A DNA stretch of 13,672 nt. It comes from Candidatus Poribacteria bacterium (GTDB lineage Bacteria; Poribacteria; WGA-4E; UBA9662). Shown here piece after piece: positions 1 through 6,866 of this stretch. The notes below the pieces were generated by a model. That model saw only the letters and a list, made by a program, of their open reading frames with translations. It did no database searches and was not told where the DNA came from. Location of the stretch: positions 25,084-38,755 of the forward strand of contig PBVO01000126.1 in NCBI GenBank assembly GCA_002729015.1, given 5' to 3'. The translations under genes and the position numbers were made by a program. The stretch's first letter is position 1, and the number at the start of each line of letters is the position of its first letter.

Positions 1-121
1 TACCTGATATAAATAAGCAGTGTCTGAAAATGAGGGAATGCCGGAAAAAGCTGACAGCTAATACCCGCCTGATTAGTGATTAAATAAGTTTCTTTTTCGT
101 AAATACTAATTGTTAATCGAC

Positions 122-748
122 TTAGTGATCTGTTTTGTTACTTTTTTTTAGTAAAGATTGAATCTTTTCGTAATGTTTTTCCTCCCACTCATGCAAGGAG
201 GTTGAGGCATCTGATTCTGCTCTTAATTTTGTTTTGATGTAAATTTCTTGTCTTTGATTATTTGGTATAACAGCTATACCCTCTTCATCAGCGACAACAA
301 TATCGTTAGGAGAAACATCTATTCCTCCGCAGTTTACCTTGATATTTAGCGGACTTTTTTTATTTTTTTGACCCGGAATTGGCATTACCCCACGAGCAAA
401 CACTGGAAATTGAGCCTCTCTAATTTCTGCTAGATCTCGAATTACTCCATCTATTACCAATCCACATATTCCCTTTTTTTGTGCGATGGCACAGACATTC
501 CCTCCAGCAACGGCAAAATCTGTGTCCCCAGCTTCAACCACAATGACTGAACCTGGTGGAGCTTGATAAATTGCCGCATGAAGCATCAAGTTGTCAGAAG
601 GAGCTAATTTGACAGTAAAAGCAGCACCTGAGATTCTAGGAATTGGAGACCAAAGAGGCTTGATTTGAAAATCCATAAACTGGCTGCGTGGTAGAGCTTC
701 GGCATAATCAGTTGGAGAATAAAGGCAATAATTTTGGTCGGGCTTCAT
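122..748 (-). CDS. RraA-family protein (HMG/CHA aldolase-like, demethylmenaquinone methyltransferase-like fold)
   Basis: This 208-residue protein matches the RraA / class II 4-hydroxy-4-methyl-2-oxoglutarate (HMG/CHA) aldolase family in length and in its core. A Gly-Gly-Asn at residues 82-84 is followed by GLVIDGVIRD (96-105), and R104-D105-x-x-E108 forms the family's R-D-x-x-E/D metal and substrate signature. FPVFARG follows at 114-120, and D144-V-S-P-N-D-I-V-V-A-D lies in the closing beta region. No signal peptide or membrane segment is seen, so it should be cytosolic. Known members are either metal-dependent pyruvate aldolases/decarboxylases or inhibitors of RNase E; the intact R-D-x-x-E argues for an enzyme, but the substrate cannot be read. 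The start is supported by an AAAGGAG-type ribosome site five bases upstream. It lies 230 bp downstream of the DUF4149 gene on the same strand, too far to call an operon. Confidence 0.85.
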   Translation of the reverse strand: MKPDQNYCLYSPTDYAEALPRSQFMDFQIKPLWSPIPRISGAAFTVKLAPSDNLMLHAAIYQAPPGSVIVVEAGDTDFAVAGGNVCAIAQKKGICGLVIDGVIRDLAEIREAQFPVFARGVMPIPGQKNKKSPLNIKVNCGGIDVSPNDIVVADEEGIAVIPNNQRQEIYIKTKLRAESDASTSLHEWEEKHYEKIQSLLKKSNKTDH

Positions 749-978
749 GAATACTCCTTTTTCATTACTATTTCGATGGTGAATTCAATGAGATTAATCG
801 TTTTTGGCTTTTATTTGATTGCAATACCTTTTCCCCTGGCTAGAAATAAAAGTTGATCAGCTTGATATATTAGTTGAAAACCCTTTTATAGTAGTAGATT
901 TTTTTAAACTTCTATATCTTTTCAAAAGCACATTTTTCTAGTACTAGTTTAAGAAGATAATCTATCTAGTATTGATTA

Positions 979-1386
979 CTAAAGATTATAGAAGATCGAT
1001 CCTAGGTTAACCAACAGAACTATCAAAGTTAATGCAACACTCACTGTATGTAGTCTTTTGAAATTCAAGTCATTGCCAGCATCTCTTGCTCGATTAGTGG
1101 CTGGTACTATTATGTAGCACGTCCCCATTAAGATAATTGTCAGAGTAGAAACAGTTAGTTGAATAATGGAGTAGCTTTTTAGCAAAAAAGTTTGCACCAG
1201 ACTCAGGCCACCAAGAATCAGGATTGAAAGGAAGAGTTTGGGAAAAACTGATCTTAGAAATCGACTGGCATCTATTCCATCAAGAAATCTGAATACAACA
1301 GGGGCAACAATAGCGGTTTGAAATAGTATCATTCCAGAAATTATACCCGACATAAGAATCGACAATTTATTTGAAAATACTGACAT
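979..1386 (-). CDS. DUF4149 / TMEM205-like small integral membrane protein
   Basis: This 135-residue hydrophobic protein has about four transmembrane segments, near residues 8-30, 48-68, 74-95 and 112-133. Its pattern resembles DUF4149: APVVFRFLDG with an Ala-Ser-Arg-Phe and a following FPKLF in the first third, then P-A-T-N-R-A-R-D and F-K-R-L-H near residues 95-111, just before the last membrane helix. Family members are inner-membrane proteins of unknown function in bacteria. The start is backed by AAGGA a few bases upstream on the minus strand. It is followed on the same strand, after 230 bp, by the RraA-like gene. The family assignment rests on motif memory, so a different four-helix family remains possible; that the gene is real and membrane-bound is much more certain. 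Confidence 0.7.
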   Translation of the reverse strand: MSVFSNKLSILMSGIISGMILFQTAIVAPVVFRFLDGIDASRFLRSVFPKLFLSILILGGLSLVQTFLLKSYSIIQLTVSTLTIILMGTCYIIVPATNRARDAGNDLNFKRLHTVSVALTLIVLLVNLGSIFYNL

Positions 1387-1594
1387 TGGTTCCTTGAAGT
1401 TTGTTAGGGTAGATTTGGGTTTAATCCTTATTTTATGTATATTTTTTTATTTATTTGGATGAATCGTTTCTTAACAACTTTAAATTTTTCTTTTGCCCAC
1501 ACCATATAATTCGATAAACAATTCTAATTCGTCTTCTGAATATAACTAACTAATTAAAATGAGCTTAAACAAGATTTTAGAAAACTCCTTTAAC

Positions 1595-1613
1595 ACAAAT
1601 TAGCATAATTTGT
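1595..1613. repeat. Perfect 8-bp inverted repeat (ACAAATTA/TAATTTGT)
   Basis: ACAAATTA at 1595-1602 and TAATTTGT at 1606-1613 are exact reverse complements around a three-base loop. No T-run follows, so it is not a classical terminator. It lies about 210 bp upstream of the DUF4149 start. It may be a protein-binding dyad or a chance palindrome in AT-rich DNA. Confidence 0.3.
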
Positions 1614-1644
1614 TACTAAGAATATTTTGGGACACACTAGTATT

Positions 1645-1689
1645 GTCGAAATGTCAAATAATAAAACTCTTTAGAAAGTCGAAGTGTCA
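1645..1689 (+). repeat. Imperfect 12-bp direct repeat, GTCGAARTGTCA, 33-bp period
   Basis: GTCGAAATGTCA at 1645-1656 recurs as GTCGAAGTGTCA at 1678-1689 with one change. The start-to-start distance of 33 bp is about three helical turns, so both copies would face the same side of the helix. The second copy overlaps the left arm of the hairpin at 1688-1711. This arrangement suits a repeated regulator site, but no regulator is nearby. Confidence 0.3.
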
Positions 1690-1711
1690 TTGATGTTAAG
1701 AGATATCAATG
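1688..1711. repeat. 7-bp inverted repeat (CATTGAT/ATCAATG)
   Basis: CATTGAT at 1688-1694 pairs exactly with ATCAATG at 1705-1711 across a ten-base loop. It adjoins the second copy of the GTCGAARTGTCA repeat. There is no T-run, and its function is unknown. Confidence 0.25.
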
Positions 1712-2603
1712 CTGTTATCGAAAATCAACACTCACACTAAATGAGCAAACCGAAAGCTATTTTATTAACTAAATCTACAAGGTTATAAATCATTTTAAGT
1801 AAACCTTAATTTTCTTCAGTCATAACATAGGTAAACAGTTTGATCGATAGCCCAGTCAACTAGTAAAAACAATTTTAAGTACTTGAAGGATTTTTGAACG
1901 GTGGAATTACCACTACTGTTATCTACGAAAAATTAAGTAAACAACGCTAGCTCAACCTTTCACTCCCTAATATATCTAGTTTCACCAAAGTATTCTCCTA
2001 ATAACATTACTAGGGACGAAACAAGGAATTACCCAAATAGCAAGAATCTAACATGTTCTACATTAGAACTATTTTTTGGAGAGGTTTAGTTATGCTTGAT
2101 ATTTGTAATGCTATCTAAATTGAGACCGATTGTCTAATTGTAGCTACTATATAGTTTATACCTGATAGGTGTTGTTTAATTTTAAATCGTTTTCGTCAAG
2201 TATTGTTTTTGAAGTTACATAAATACTGTATGGTATTGTCTTTCAATTCAAAAATTTCTCAGAAGAAATACATATGAAAACGCATGGTAACACCAAAATG
2301 ATAGAGCAATAAAGAGAGGCTAAAACGCTATCAGTCAATATTGTTGGCGCAAATTCAGAGTAGGGTTGACTTGTTCTTTCTAAAAATAATATCGAATCAG
2401 ATTTTACAGTACAGGGATCGGTGGCCCAATGATTCTCAAGATTTTTTGTTAGTTTGATACGACAAGGTTTTTGGGTACAAACAGTCCCCTTGAGAGTCAG
2501 GTGAATTTCGTTGTTTTTATATTATTTTCCGAATTTTTCTATTTCTTTTAATCTTAATAGTATTTATACTCTGTTGCACATCGGAAGTATCTAGGAGAAT
2601 GTC

Positions 2604-3704
2604 ATGGCAAACAAAAAGGTTCGTATTGGTGTAATTGGTACAGGTAGCTGGGCTAATTCTGGACACATGGCTGTATACCAGCAACACCCTCAAGTCAAAT
2701 TGGTTGGCGTTTGCGATATTGATCCTCTACGGGCAGAAAAATCCGCCAAGACATTCGGAGCCCAATTTGCGACAACAGACTTCACAAAACTCGTTGAACG
2801 AAACGACATTGATGCTGTTGATATTGTAACGCCCAATGTAACCCATGCTCCAATCGCACTTGCAGTAATGAAGTCAGGTAAGCACGTCATCTGTGAAAAA
2901 CCTTTAGCTATGAGCTATCACCAAGCAAAAGATATGGCACAAGTAGCACAAGAGACTGGCGTCAAAAATGGGATCAACTTTGTCTATCGCCATCACCCAG
3001 CAGCCCAATATGCTCGACATCTCATCAAGAAAGGATATATCGGACGGATTTTCCAAATCAATGCTGCTTATATGCAAGGCTTTCTGATAGATCCCGCAGT
3101 TCCTCTAGTTTGGCGATTACAAAAGGATATGACTGGCACCGGTGTCCTAGGTGATTTGGGATCGCACATCATCGATCTGGTGGAGTGGTTAACTGATCAA
3201 CAGATCGTCTCCCTAGTATCCGACATGCAGACATTTATTCATCAGCGCCCTCTAGTTGATGGTTCTGGTGTAGGACAAGTAGACGTAGACGATGGCACTA
3301 CTTTCTTAACCCGATTTAATGGTGGAGCAATGGGTACTTTTGTCAGCAGTCGTTATGCCACGGCTCGTGGTAACTACCAGCGAATCGAAATTTATGGAGA
3401 CCAAGGAGCGCTAGTTTATAGGTGGGAAGATACGGATCATCTCAAAGCCTCAATAGGACCTGCTTTTGTAAATGAAGCGCAGTGGGCTTCCATACCTATT
3501 CCCGATCGGTTTAAGGCAATTAGCGGAGAGAAGTCATCTAAATACAACTTCACCCAAAACCTGAAAAATTTCATTCAATCTATTATCGACGATCGAGAAA
3601 TGCAACCCAACTTTCAGGATGGACTACGAAACCAAGAAATACTAGAAGCCGTTGAAATATCGGCTCGCGACCGTAGATGGATTGATTTGCCCCTAGACAC
3701 TTAA
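2604..3704 (+). CDS. Gfo/Idh/MocA-family NAD(P)-dependent oxidoreductase
   Basis: This is a cytosolic 366-residue sugar or inositol dehydrogenase-like protein of normal family length. The N-terminal Rossmann fold shows VRIGVIGTGSWA (6-17, the G-x-G dinucleotide loop), then VCDID at 36-40, where D38/D40 could favour NAD over NADP. The hallmark EKP follows at 98-100 (KHVICEKPLAM). The C-terminal alpha/beta domain carries GDLGSHIIDLVEW (183-195), placing D184 and H188 in the expected D-x-x-x-H catalytic position. Members oxidise or reduce hydroxyls of sugars, inositols and sugar derivatives; the substrate cannot be assigned. The start is supported by AGGAG five to six bases upstream. The next gene begins 209 bp downstream, so it may be monocistronic. 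Nearby RraA, PhyH and sulfatase genes fit carbohydrate catabolism, but this is inference. Confidence 0.93.
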   Translation: MANKKVRIGVIGTGSWANSGHMAVYQQHPQVKLVGVCDIDPLRAEKSAKTFGAQFATTDFTKLVERNDIDAVDIVTPNVTHAPIALAVMKSGKHVICEKPLAMSYHQAKDMAQVAQETGVKNGINFVYRHHPAAQYARHLIKKGYIGRIFQINAAYMQGFLIDPAVPLVWRLQKDMTGTGVLGDLGSHIIDLVEWLTDQQIVSLVSDMQTFIHQRPLVDGSGVGQVDVDDGTTFLTRFNGGAMGTFVSSRYATARGNYQRIEIYGDQGALVYRWEDTDHLKASIGPAFVNEAQWASIPIPDRFKAISGEKSSKYNFTQNLKNFIQSIIDDREMQPNFQDGLRNQEILEAVEISARDRRWIDLPLDT

Positions 3705-3827
3705 AACTACAGCGGAATATTTTATCTCTGATACTTGCTATTATTGCACTTACTTTGTGATTGACGGGTTTGTATTAACCAGCGGATTGGCGACGACGTC
3801 ATCATTAGTTAAAGTTTTTTTAATTAC

Positions 3828-3843
3828 ATTTAAAATTTTAAAT
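3828..3843. promoter_or_regulatory. 16-bp perfect palindrome upstream of arsI, possible operator
   Basis: ATTTAAAATTTTAAAT is its own reverse complement. It lies 70 bp upstream of the arsI-like start, immediately before TTGTCA (3845-3850), which could be a -35 box, although no convincing -10 box sits at the right distance. Arsenic genes are commonly controlled by ArsR-type repressors that bind AT-rich dyads, but no ArsR gene is in the window. In DNA this AT-rich, chance is a serious alternative. Confidence 0.25.
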
Positions 3844-3913
3844 TTTGTCAAATGTGATTGTTAAAATAGGAATCTATTGGTATTTCAAATAACAGGACTA
3901 TCAAGGGAAATAG

Positions 3914-4342
3914 ATGAGTAGATTACATTGCGCCTTAAATACAAATAACTTTGAGGCTTCGGTAGATTTTTACACTAAGCTCTTCGGCCTGTTGCCAGTG
4001 AGACTAGAAGATGGTTATGCCAAATTTTCTTCTAATGACCCATCTATTAACTTGACCCTCAATTATGTATCGGATCCTATCACTCATAATGCTATCAATC
4101 ACATGGGTATTGAAGTCGATGATAGTCAAGCAGTCTATGCAGCACAGAAAAGACTTGAGAGTCTAGGAATAACAACGAAACTGGAGAAGGACATTGATTG
4201 TTGTTATTCTATCCAAGATAAAATATGGGTATCTGACCCGAATGGACATAACTGGGAATTCTTTTTTGTAAAAGATCAAGAGATTATTGGAAATAGGGAC
4301 AATGTTTCAGAAGATCGTTGTCCAACGGAATGTTGCGAATAA
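3914..4342 (+). CDS. arsI: ArsI-type C-As lyase / CadI-like glyoxalase (VOC) superfamily protein
   Basis: This 142-residue vicinal-oxygen-chelate protein has two half-modules. The opening MSRLHCALN and the later NHMGIEV are typical of ArsI/CadI. Candidate metal ligands H5, H63 and E115 (in NWEFFFV) are all present. The adjacent cysteines C96-C97 in DCCYSIQDKIWVSDPNG lie where ArsI binds trivalent organoarsenicals, and the C-terminus carries a further CC pair (140-141), also common in this group. ArsI enzymes use Fe(II) and oxygen to cleave the carbon-arsenic bond of methylarsonous acid or aromatic arsenicals, giving inorganic arsenite. Cadmium-induced CadI proteins look similar and are the main alternative. 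There is no arsR, arsP, arsM or arsB next to it. The ribosome site is AAGGGA about six bases upstream. A same-strand gene for an exported Spy/ZraP-like protein follows after 179 bp. Confidence 0.8.
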   Translation: MSRLHCALNTNNFEASVDFYTKLFGLLPVRLEDGYAKFSSNDPSINLTLNYVSDPITHNAINHMGIEVDDSQAVYAAQKRLESLGITTKLEKDIDCCYSIQDKIWVSDPNGHNWEFFFVKDQEIIGNRDNVSEDRCPTECCE

Positions 4343-4442
4343 TATATTTTGATTATCGCTCCAAATCTCAGTCATCCATGATAACCAAGCAGATGTCATC
4401 AGAAATAATCGTTTTCTTTTTTCATATTACTTTCTACCACTA

Positions 4443-4483
4443 ACGGTTAGCATCAGAACAGCCTTCAGGCTAATGTAAGCCGT
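4443..4483 (+). other. Bulged inverted repeat upstream of the exported coiled-coil gene
   Basis: ACGG-TTAGC at 4443-4451 can pair with GCTAA (4469-4473) and, after a six-base bulge, CCGT (4480-4483). It lies in the 179-bp gap between arsI and the next gene, with a TATAAC-like -10 candidate immediately after it (4485-4490). It has no T-run, so an operator or leader structure is as likely as a weak terminator for arsI. Confidence 0.2.
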
Positions 4484-4521
4484 ATATAACACAAAAAAGT
4501 ATTTCAATCAGGAGAATCAAT

Positions 4522-5286
4522 ATGAAACGCTATCCGTTCTTTTTATGCTTGTTCGTGTTTTGCTCACTTATTATAGTCGATCAACCCCTTGCTGAACATC
4601 ATAAACCAGAAAATTCTCAGAAAGATAAGGAGAGAAAAATTCCATCTCACAAAGTAAAAGACACAAAAACAAAACATAAGGAGGGCACTCCCAGAAAAAA
4701 TCGGTTAAAGCACCATGATCCGAACCAGTTATACCAGATGGAACTGGAAAGGGAATTTCATCAAAGACAAATGGATTTCCAACTACAACTAGCCCAGCGA
4801 GAACAAGAATGGGACCAGGAGCGTGAACGTCGGGAGACTGAACATCACTTGAGAATGGAGACCATGCGGATACAGCACGATCGTGAAATAGAAATGAGGG
4901 AGCGTGAGTCCCGCGGAATGGGGCACCAACTTTTCCATCTTGATGTCGGTTTAGACCTAGATATGGAAAGGCTTCATGAAATTTTAAATATAGAGAATCG
5001 AGAAAAAGTAGAATTATTACAGCTCAGATTAGAGCAAGAACAAATTAAGATAATGGCTGAAATCCGAATTCAAGAAATAGAAATCCATATTGCCTTACGG
5101 AAGGCTTTTTTTGGATCGGAAAAAGTTGACCAGCAAGAAATAGCTGATCAGGTCAGCGCTATAGCTAAATCTCATGGAGACTTGAAATTCTTAGAGCTGA
5201 AAACTATGCTTCAAATTAAAGATTTACTTAGCGAAAAGCAAATTCAGCAACTCAGACACAAGGAAGAAGATCATAACGATGAGTGA
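4522..5286 (+). CDS. Exported charged coiled-coil protein with Spy/CpxP/ZraP-like C-terminal region
   Basis: This 254-residue protein has a clear signal peptide (MKRY, hydrophobic 6-20, likely cleavage after PLA at 24). A basic, histidine-bearing linker follows (25-66; HH at 26-27 and 64-65), then a long Glu/Arg/Gln-rich helix (about 70-132) that should form a coiled coil. Residues about 155-245 resemble the helical hairpin of the periplasmic Spy/CpxP/ZraP/CnrX group: LRLEQEQIKI, then IEIHIALRKAF, VDQQEIADQVSAIAKSHGDL, and finally LQIKDLLSEKQIQQL, which mirrors the usual 'LLTxEQ' end. Such proteins act outside the inner membrane as stress chaperones or metal sensors. The long charged extension before the domain is unusual. 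Metal binding is suggested only by the histidines and by the arsI neighbour. AGGAGA six bases upstream supports the start. Confidence 0.6.
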   Translation: MKRYPFFLCLFVFCSLIIVDQPLAEHHKPENSQKDKERKIPSHKVKDTKTKHKEGTPRKNRLKHHDPNQLYQMELEREFHQRQMDFQLQLAQREQEWDQERERRETEHHLRMETMRIQHDREIEMRERESRGMGHQLFHLDVGLDLDMERLHEILNIENREKVELLQLRLEQEQIKIMAEIRIQEIEIHIALRKAFFGSEKVDQQEIADQVSAIAKSHGDLKFLELKTMLQIKDLLSEKQIQQLRHKEEDHNDE

Positions 5287-5606
5287 TTATAATCAATAAG
5301 TTAAATAAAGATTATTTCTATTAATAGAAGCCAAGCTACGATTAAAAAATCCGATTTATTCAATAAGCCTGAAATTTAGCTCCCGGTAGATCTTTGACTA
5401 GAAGACTAGACGGGTAACAGCGCTAGTTTTTACTTTTTTGCGTTTATCTGAGTAAGGTCCCCATATTTCGGCACACAAGTGCCCAATATGTCTTTGAATA
5501 GATACAAATTTATTTTATGAGTGTTGGACTAGTCTATGACGTTAACCATTAACAAAATTCCGATGTTAGAGACTAACTCATAGCAAAAATGTAAAGGAGC
5601 AAAACG
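5287..5606. other. 320-bp intergenic region with palindromes and a terminator candidate
   Basis: No gene is seen. TGATTATAATCA (5284-5295) is a perfect palindrome that includes the upstream stop codon, and TTCTATTAATAGAA (5316-5329) is a second, 14-bp one. A bulged hairpin followed by T-runs lies at 5405-5439. The downstream PhyH gene therefore probably has its own promoter in the last 160 bp, but I found no strong -35/-10 pair there. Confidence 0.5.
5405..5439 (+). terminator. Rho-independent terminator candidate after the coiled-coil gene
   Basis: ACTAG (5405-5409) and CG (5411-5412), with one bulged A, pair with CG-CTAGT (5421-5427) around an eight-base loop. The stem is followed by TTTTT and then TTTTTT. 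The stem is only seven pairs and sits 120 bp after the stop codon, so efficiency may be low. Confidence 0.4.
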
Positions 5607-6548
5607 ATGTTTAGCCAAAAAGAAATAGATAAATTTCATCAAGATGGCTTTATTATCGCTAGAAACGTAATCCAAGGCCAAGAGCTAGCCACGCTCCAAC
5701 AGGCCGCTAGTCGAGTTACTTCTGAAGGAATTGCGGCCAACGACAGAACTAACCACCTCTATTACGACCAATCAGATGGTTCTCGTACCTATTTTCGCAG
5801 CGAGCGTATGTGGGATCGAGATCCAATATTTCAAGCTGTAACTGTAAACCCGACGCTCCTATCCATGTATGGACAGCTAATCGGTCATCCGTTTATGCCA
5901 ATTGTCGATTCTTTCGTCTGCAAACTGCCTTTTGGAAACGTGCCGGTGCGTTGGCACCAAGACCCACCGTTCGGAACACTAACTTGGCCGGACACACACC
6001 CAATCCCAAATATTGATGCGGATATTTATTTAGATCATTCTACTATTGAAAATGGATGTGTATGGGCAATTCCTGGCCATCATCTGGTCGGCCACGTGCA
6101 GTTAGAGAACTTTACCGATGAAGAGTTATTCACCAAAATGGGAGCAAAGCCAATCGAACTTGGACCTGGTGATGTCAGTTTCCATTGCTTATCGGCTCCA
6201 CATGGTTCCAGAGGCAACCAGTCTGCGAGTCTCCGTCGCACATTTTACATCCATTTTATTAATCAAATTGTTTTGGATGAATGTTATCGTCACTTACCTT
6301 ATATCGATGAATTAGAAGTAGAACGCGGCTTATTTGATGAGAGAGCCATATTAGCAAGCCGAAAAATGATTGAATTGCGTGAAAACCTAGGTTATGAAGG
6401 GTTAGAAGGGAGTCAGATTCACTTAACCAACGAAGGATTCGAATTCACAGGAGATCCAAGGACCCCGCCTAGGCATTGGAAACAATTAATTGAAATGATG
6501 ACTCAGGAAGAAATAGAGCAGAAACGTACTCTAACCTATCAAAGGTGA
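5607..6548 (+). CDS. Phytanoyl-CoA dioxygenase (PhyH) family Fe(II)/2-oxoglutarate-dependent oxygenase
   Basis: This is a cytosolic 313-residue protein of normal PhyH-family size. It opens with the usual FHQDGFIIARNVI (10-22). The Fe(II)-binding facial triad is readable: H117-x-D119 in RWHQDPPFG, and H199 in SAPHGSRGN. R210/R211 in LRRTFYIHF are placed to bind the 2-oxoglutarate carboxylate. The jelly-roll core is marked by IYLDHSTIENGCVWAIPGHH (140-159). Family members hydroxylate very different small molecules, and bacterial ones are rarely phytanoyl-CoA enzymes; the substrate here is unknown. AAAGGAG eight bases upstream supports the start. It is convergent with the DUF6785 gene. All residues expected of an active oxygenase appear intact. 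Confidence 0.92.
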   Translation: MFSQKEIDKFHQDGFIIARNVIQGQELATLQQAASRVTSEGIAANDRTNHLYYDQSDGSRTYFRSERMWDRDPIFQAVTVNPTLLSMYGQLIGHPFMPIVDSFVCKLPFGNVPVRWHQDPPFGTLTWPDTHPIPNIDADIYLDHSTIENGCVWAIPGHHLVGHVQLENFTDEELFTKMGAKPIELGPGDVSFHCLSAPHGSRGNQSASLRRTFYIHFINQIVLDECYRHLPYIDELEVERGLFDERAILASRKMIELRENLGYEGLEGSQIHLTNEGFEFTGDPRTPPRHWKQLIEMMTQEEIEQKRTLTYQR

Positions 6549-6866
6549 ACGTATTCTGACTAAGCCCCAAGATCAGCATATAATTTTTTGAAAATGTCCA
6601 CTGAGCCAAAGTTCAATGGAAATTGACTGTAGTCTAGCTATTTATTCAAAACATTAGTATGAGCTAAGATCTTTTACTTTAGATTGTATTCCTGCTTCTT
6701 GCTCCCTTATTTAGCTGCAGTTAATCGATCTTCATATCATAGCCTAAAGTTTTTTATGTTTTACTTAAAAATGAACAATTTGCTTCCGCCAATGAGCTAT
6801 ATGGGAGACGGGTCGATTTTTTGCCCGATCATAAAACATAATTTCACCGACTCAAGATGGTTATGT
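6549..6866. other. Convergent intergenic region between PhyH and DUF6785 genes
   Basis: The gap lies between two converging stop codons and contains no credible gene. An open frame of about 63 codons at 6684-6875 has no ribosome site or family signature and runs into the stop of the opposite gene. The only structured element noticed is the hairpin at 6807-6830. Confidence 0.55.
6807..6830. terminator. Hairpin in convergent gap, possible terminator without T-run
   Basis: GACGGG (6807-6812) pairs with CCCG-a-TC (6824-6830, one bulged A) around an eleven-base loop that itself holds six Ts. It starts 37 bp beyond the DUF6785 stop codon, as expected for a terminator of that gene, but neither strand shows a T-run after the stem. 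Confidence 0.25.

Larger units (their letters stand above)
1387..2603. other. 1.2 kb intergenic region between divergent genes
   Basis: This gap separates the minus-strand DUF4149 gene from the plus-strand Gfo/Idh gene. No coding stretch with a recognisable protein signature was found on the strands I could read. It is very AT-rich and stop-dense. It holds two small hairpins (1595-1613 and 1688-1711), an imperfect 12-bp direct repeat with a 33-bp period (1645-1656 and 1678-1689) and a weak promoter-like pair, TTGACT at 2366-2371 and TAATAT at 2387-2392, whose 15-bp spacer is shorter than ideal. TATACT at 2565-2570 is another possible -10 box for the Gfo/Idh gene but lacks a good -35. Confidence 0.6.
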
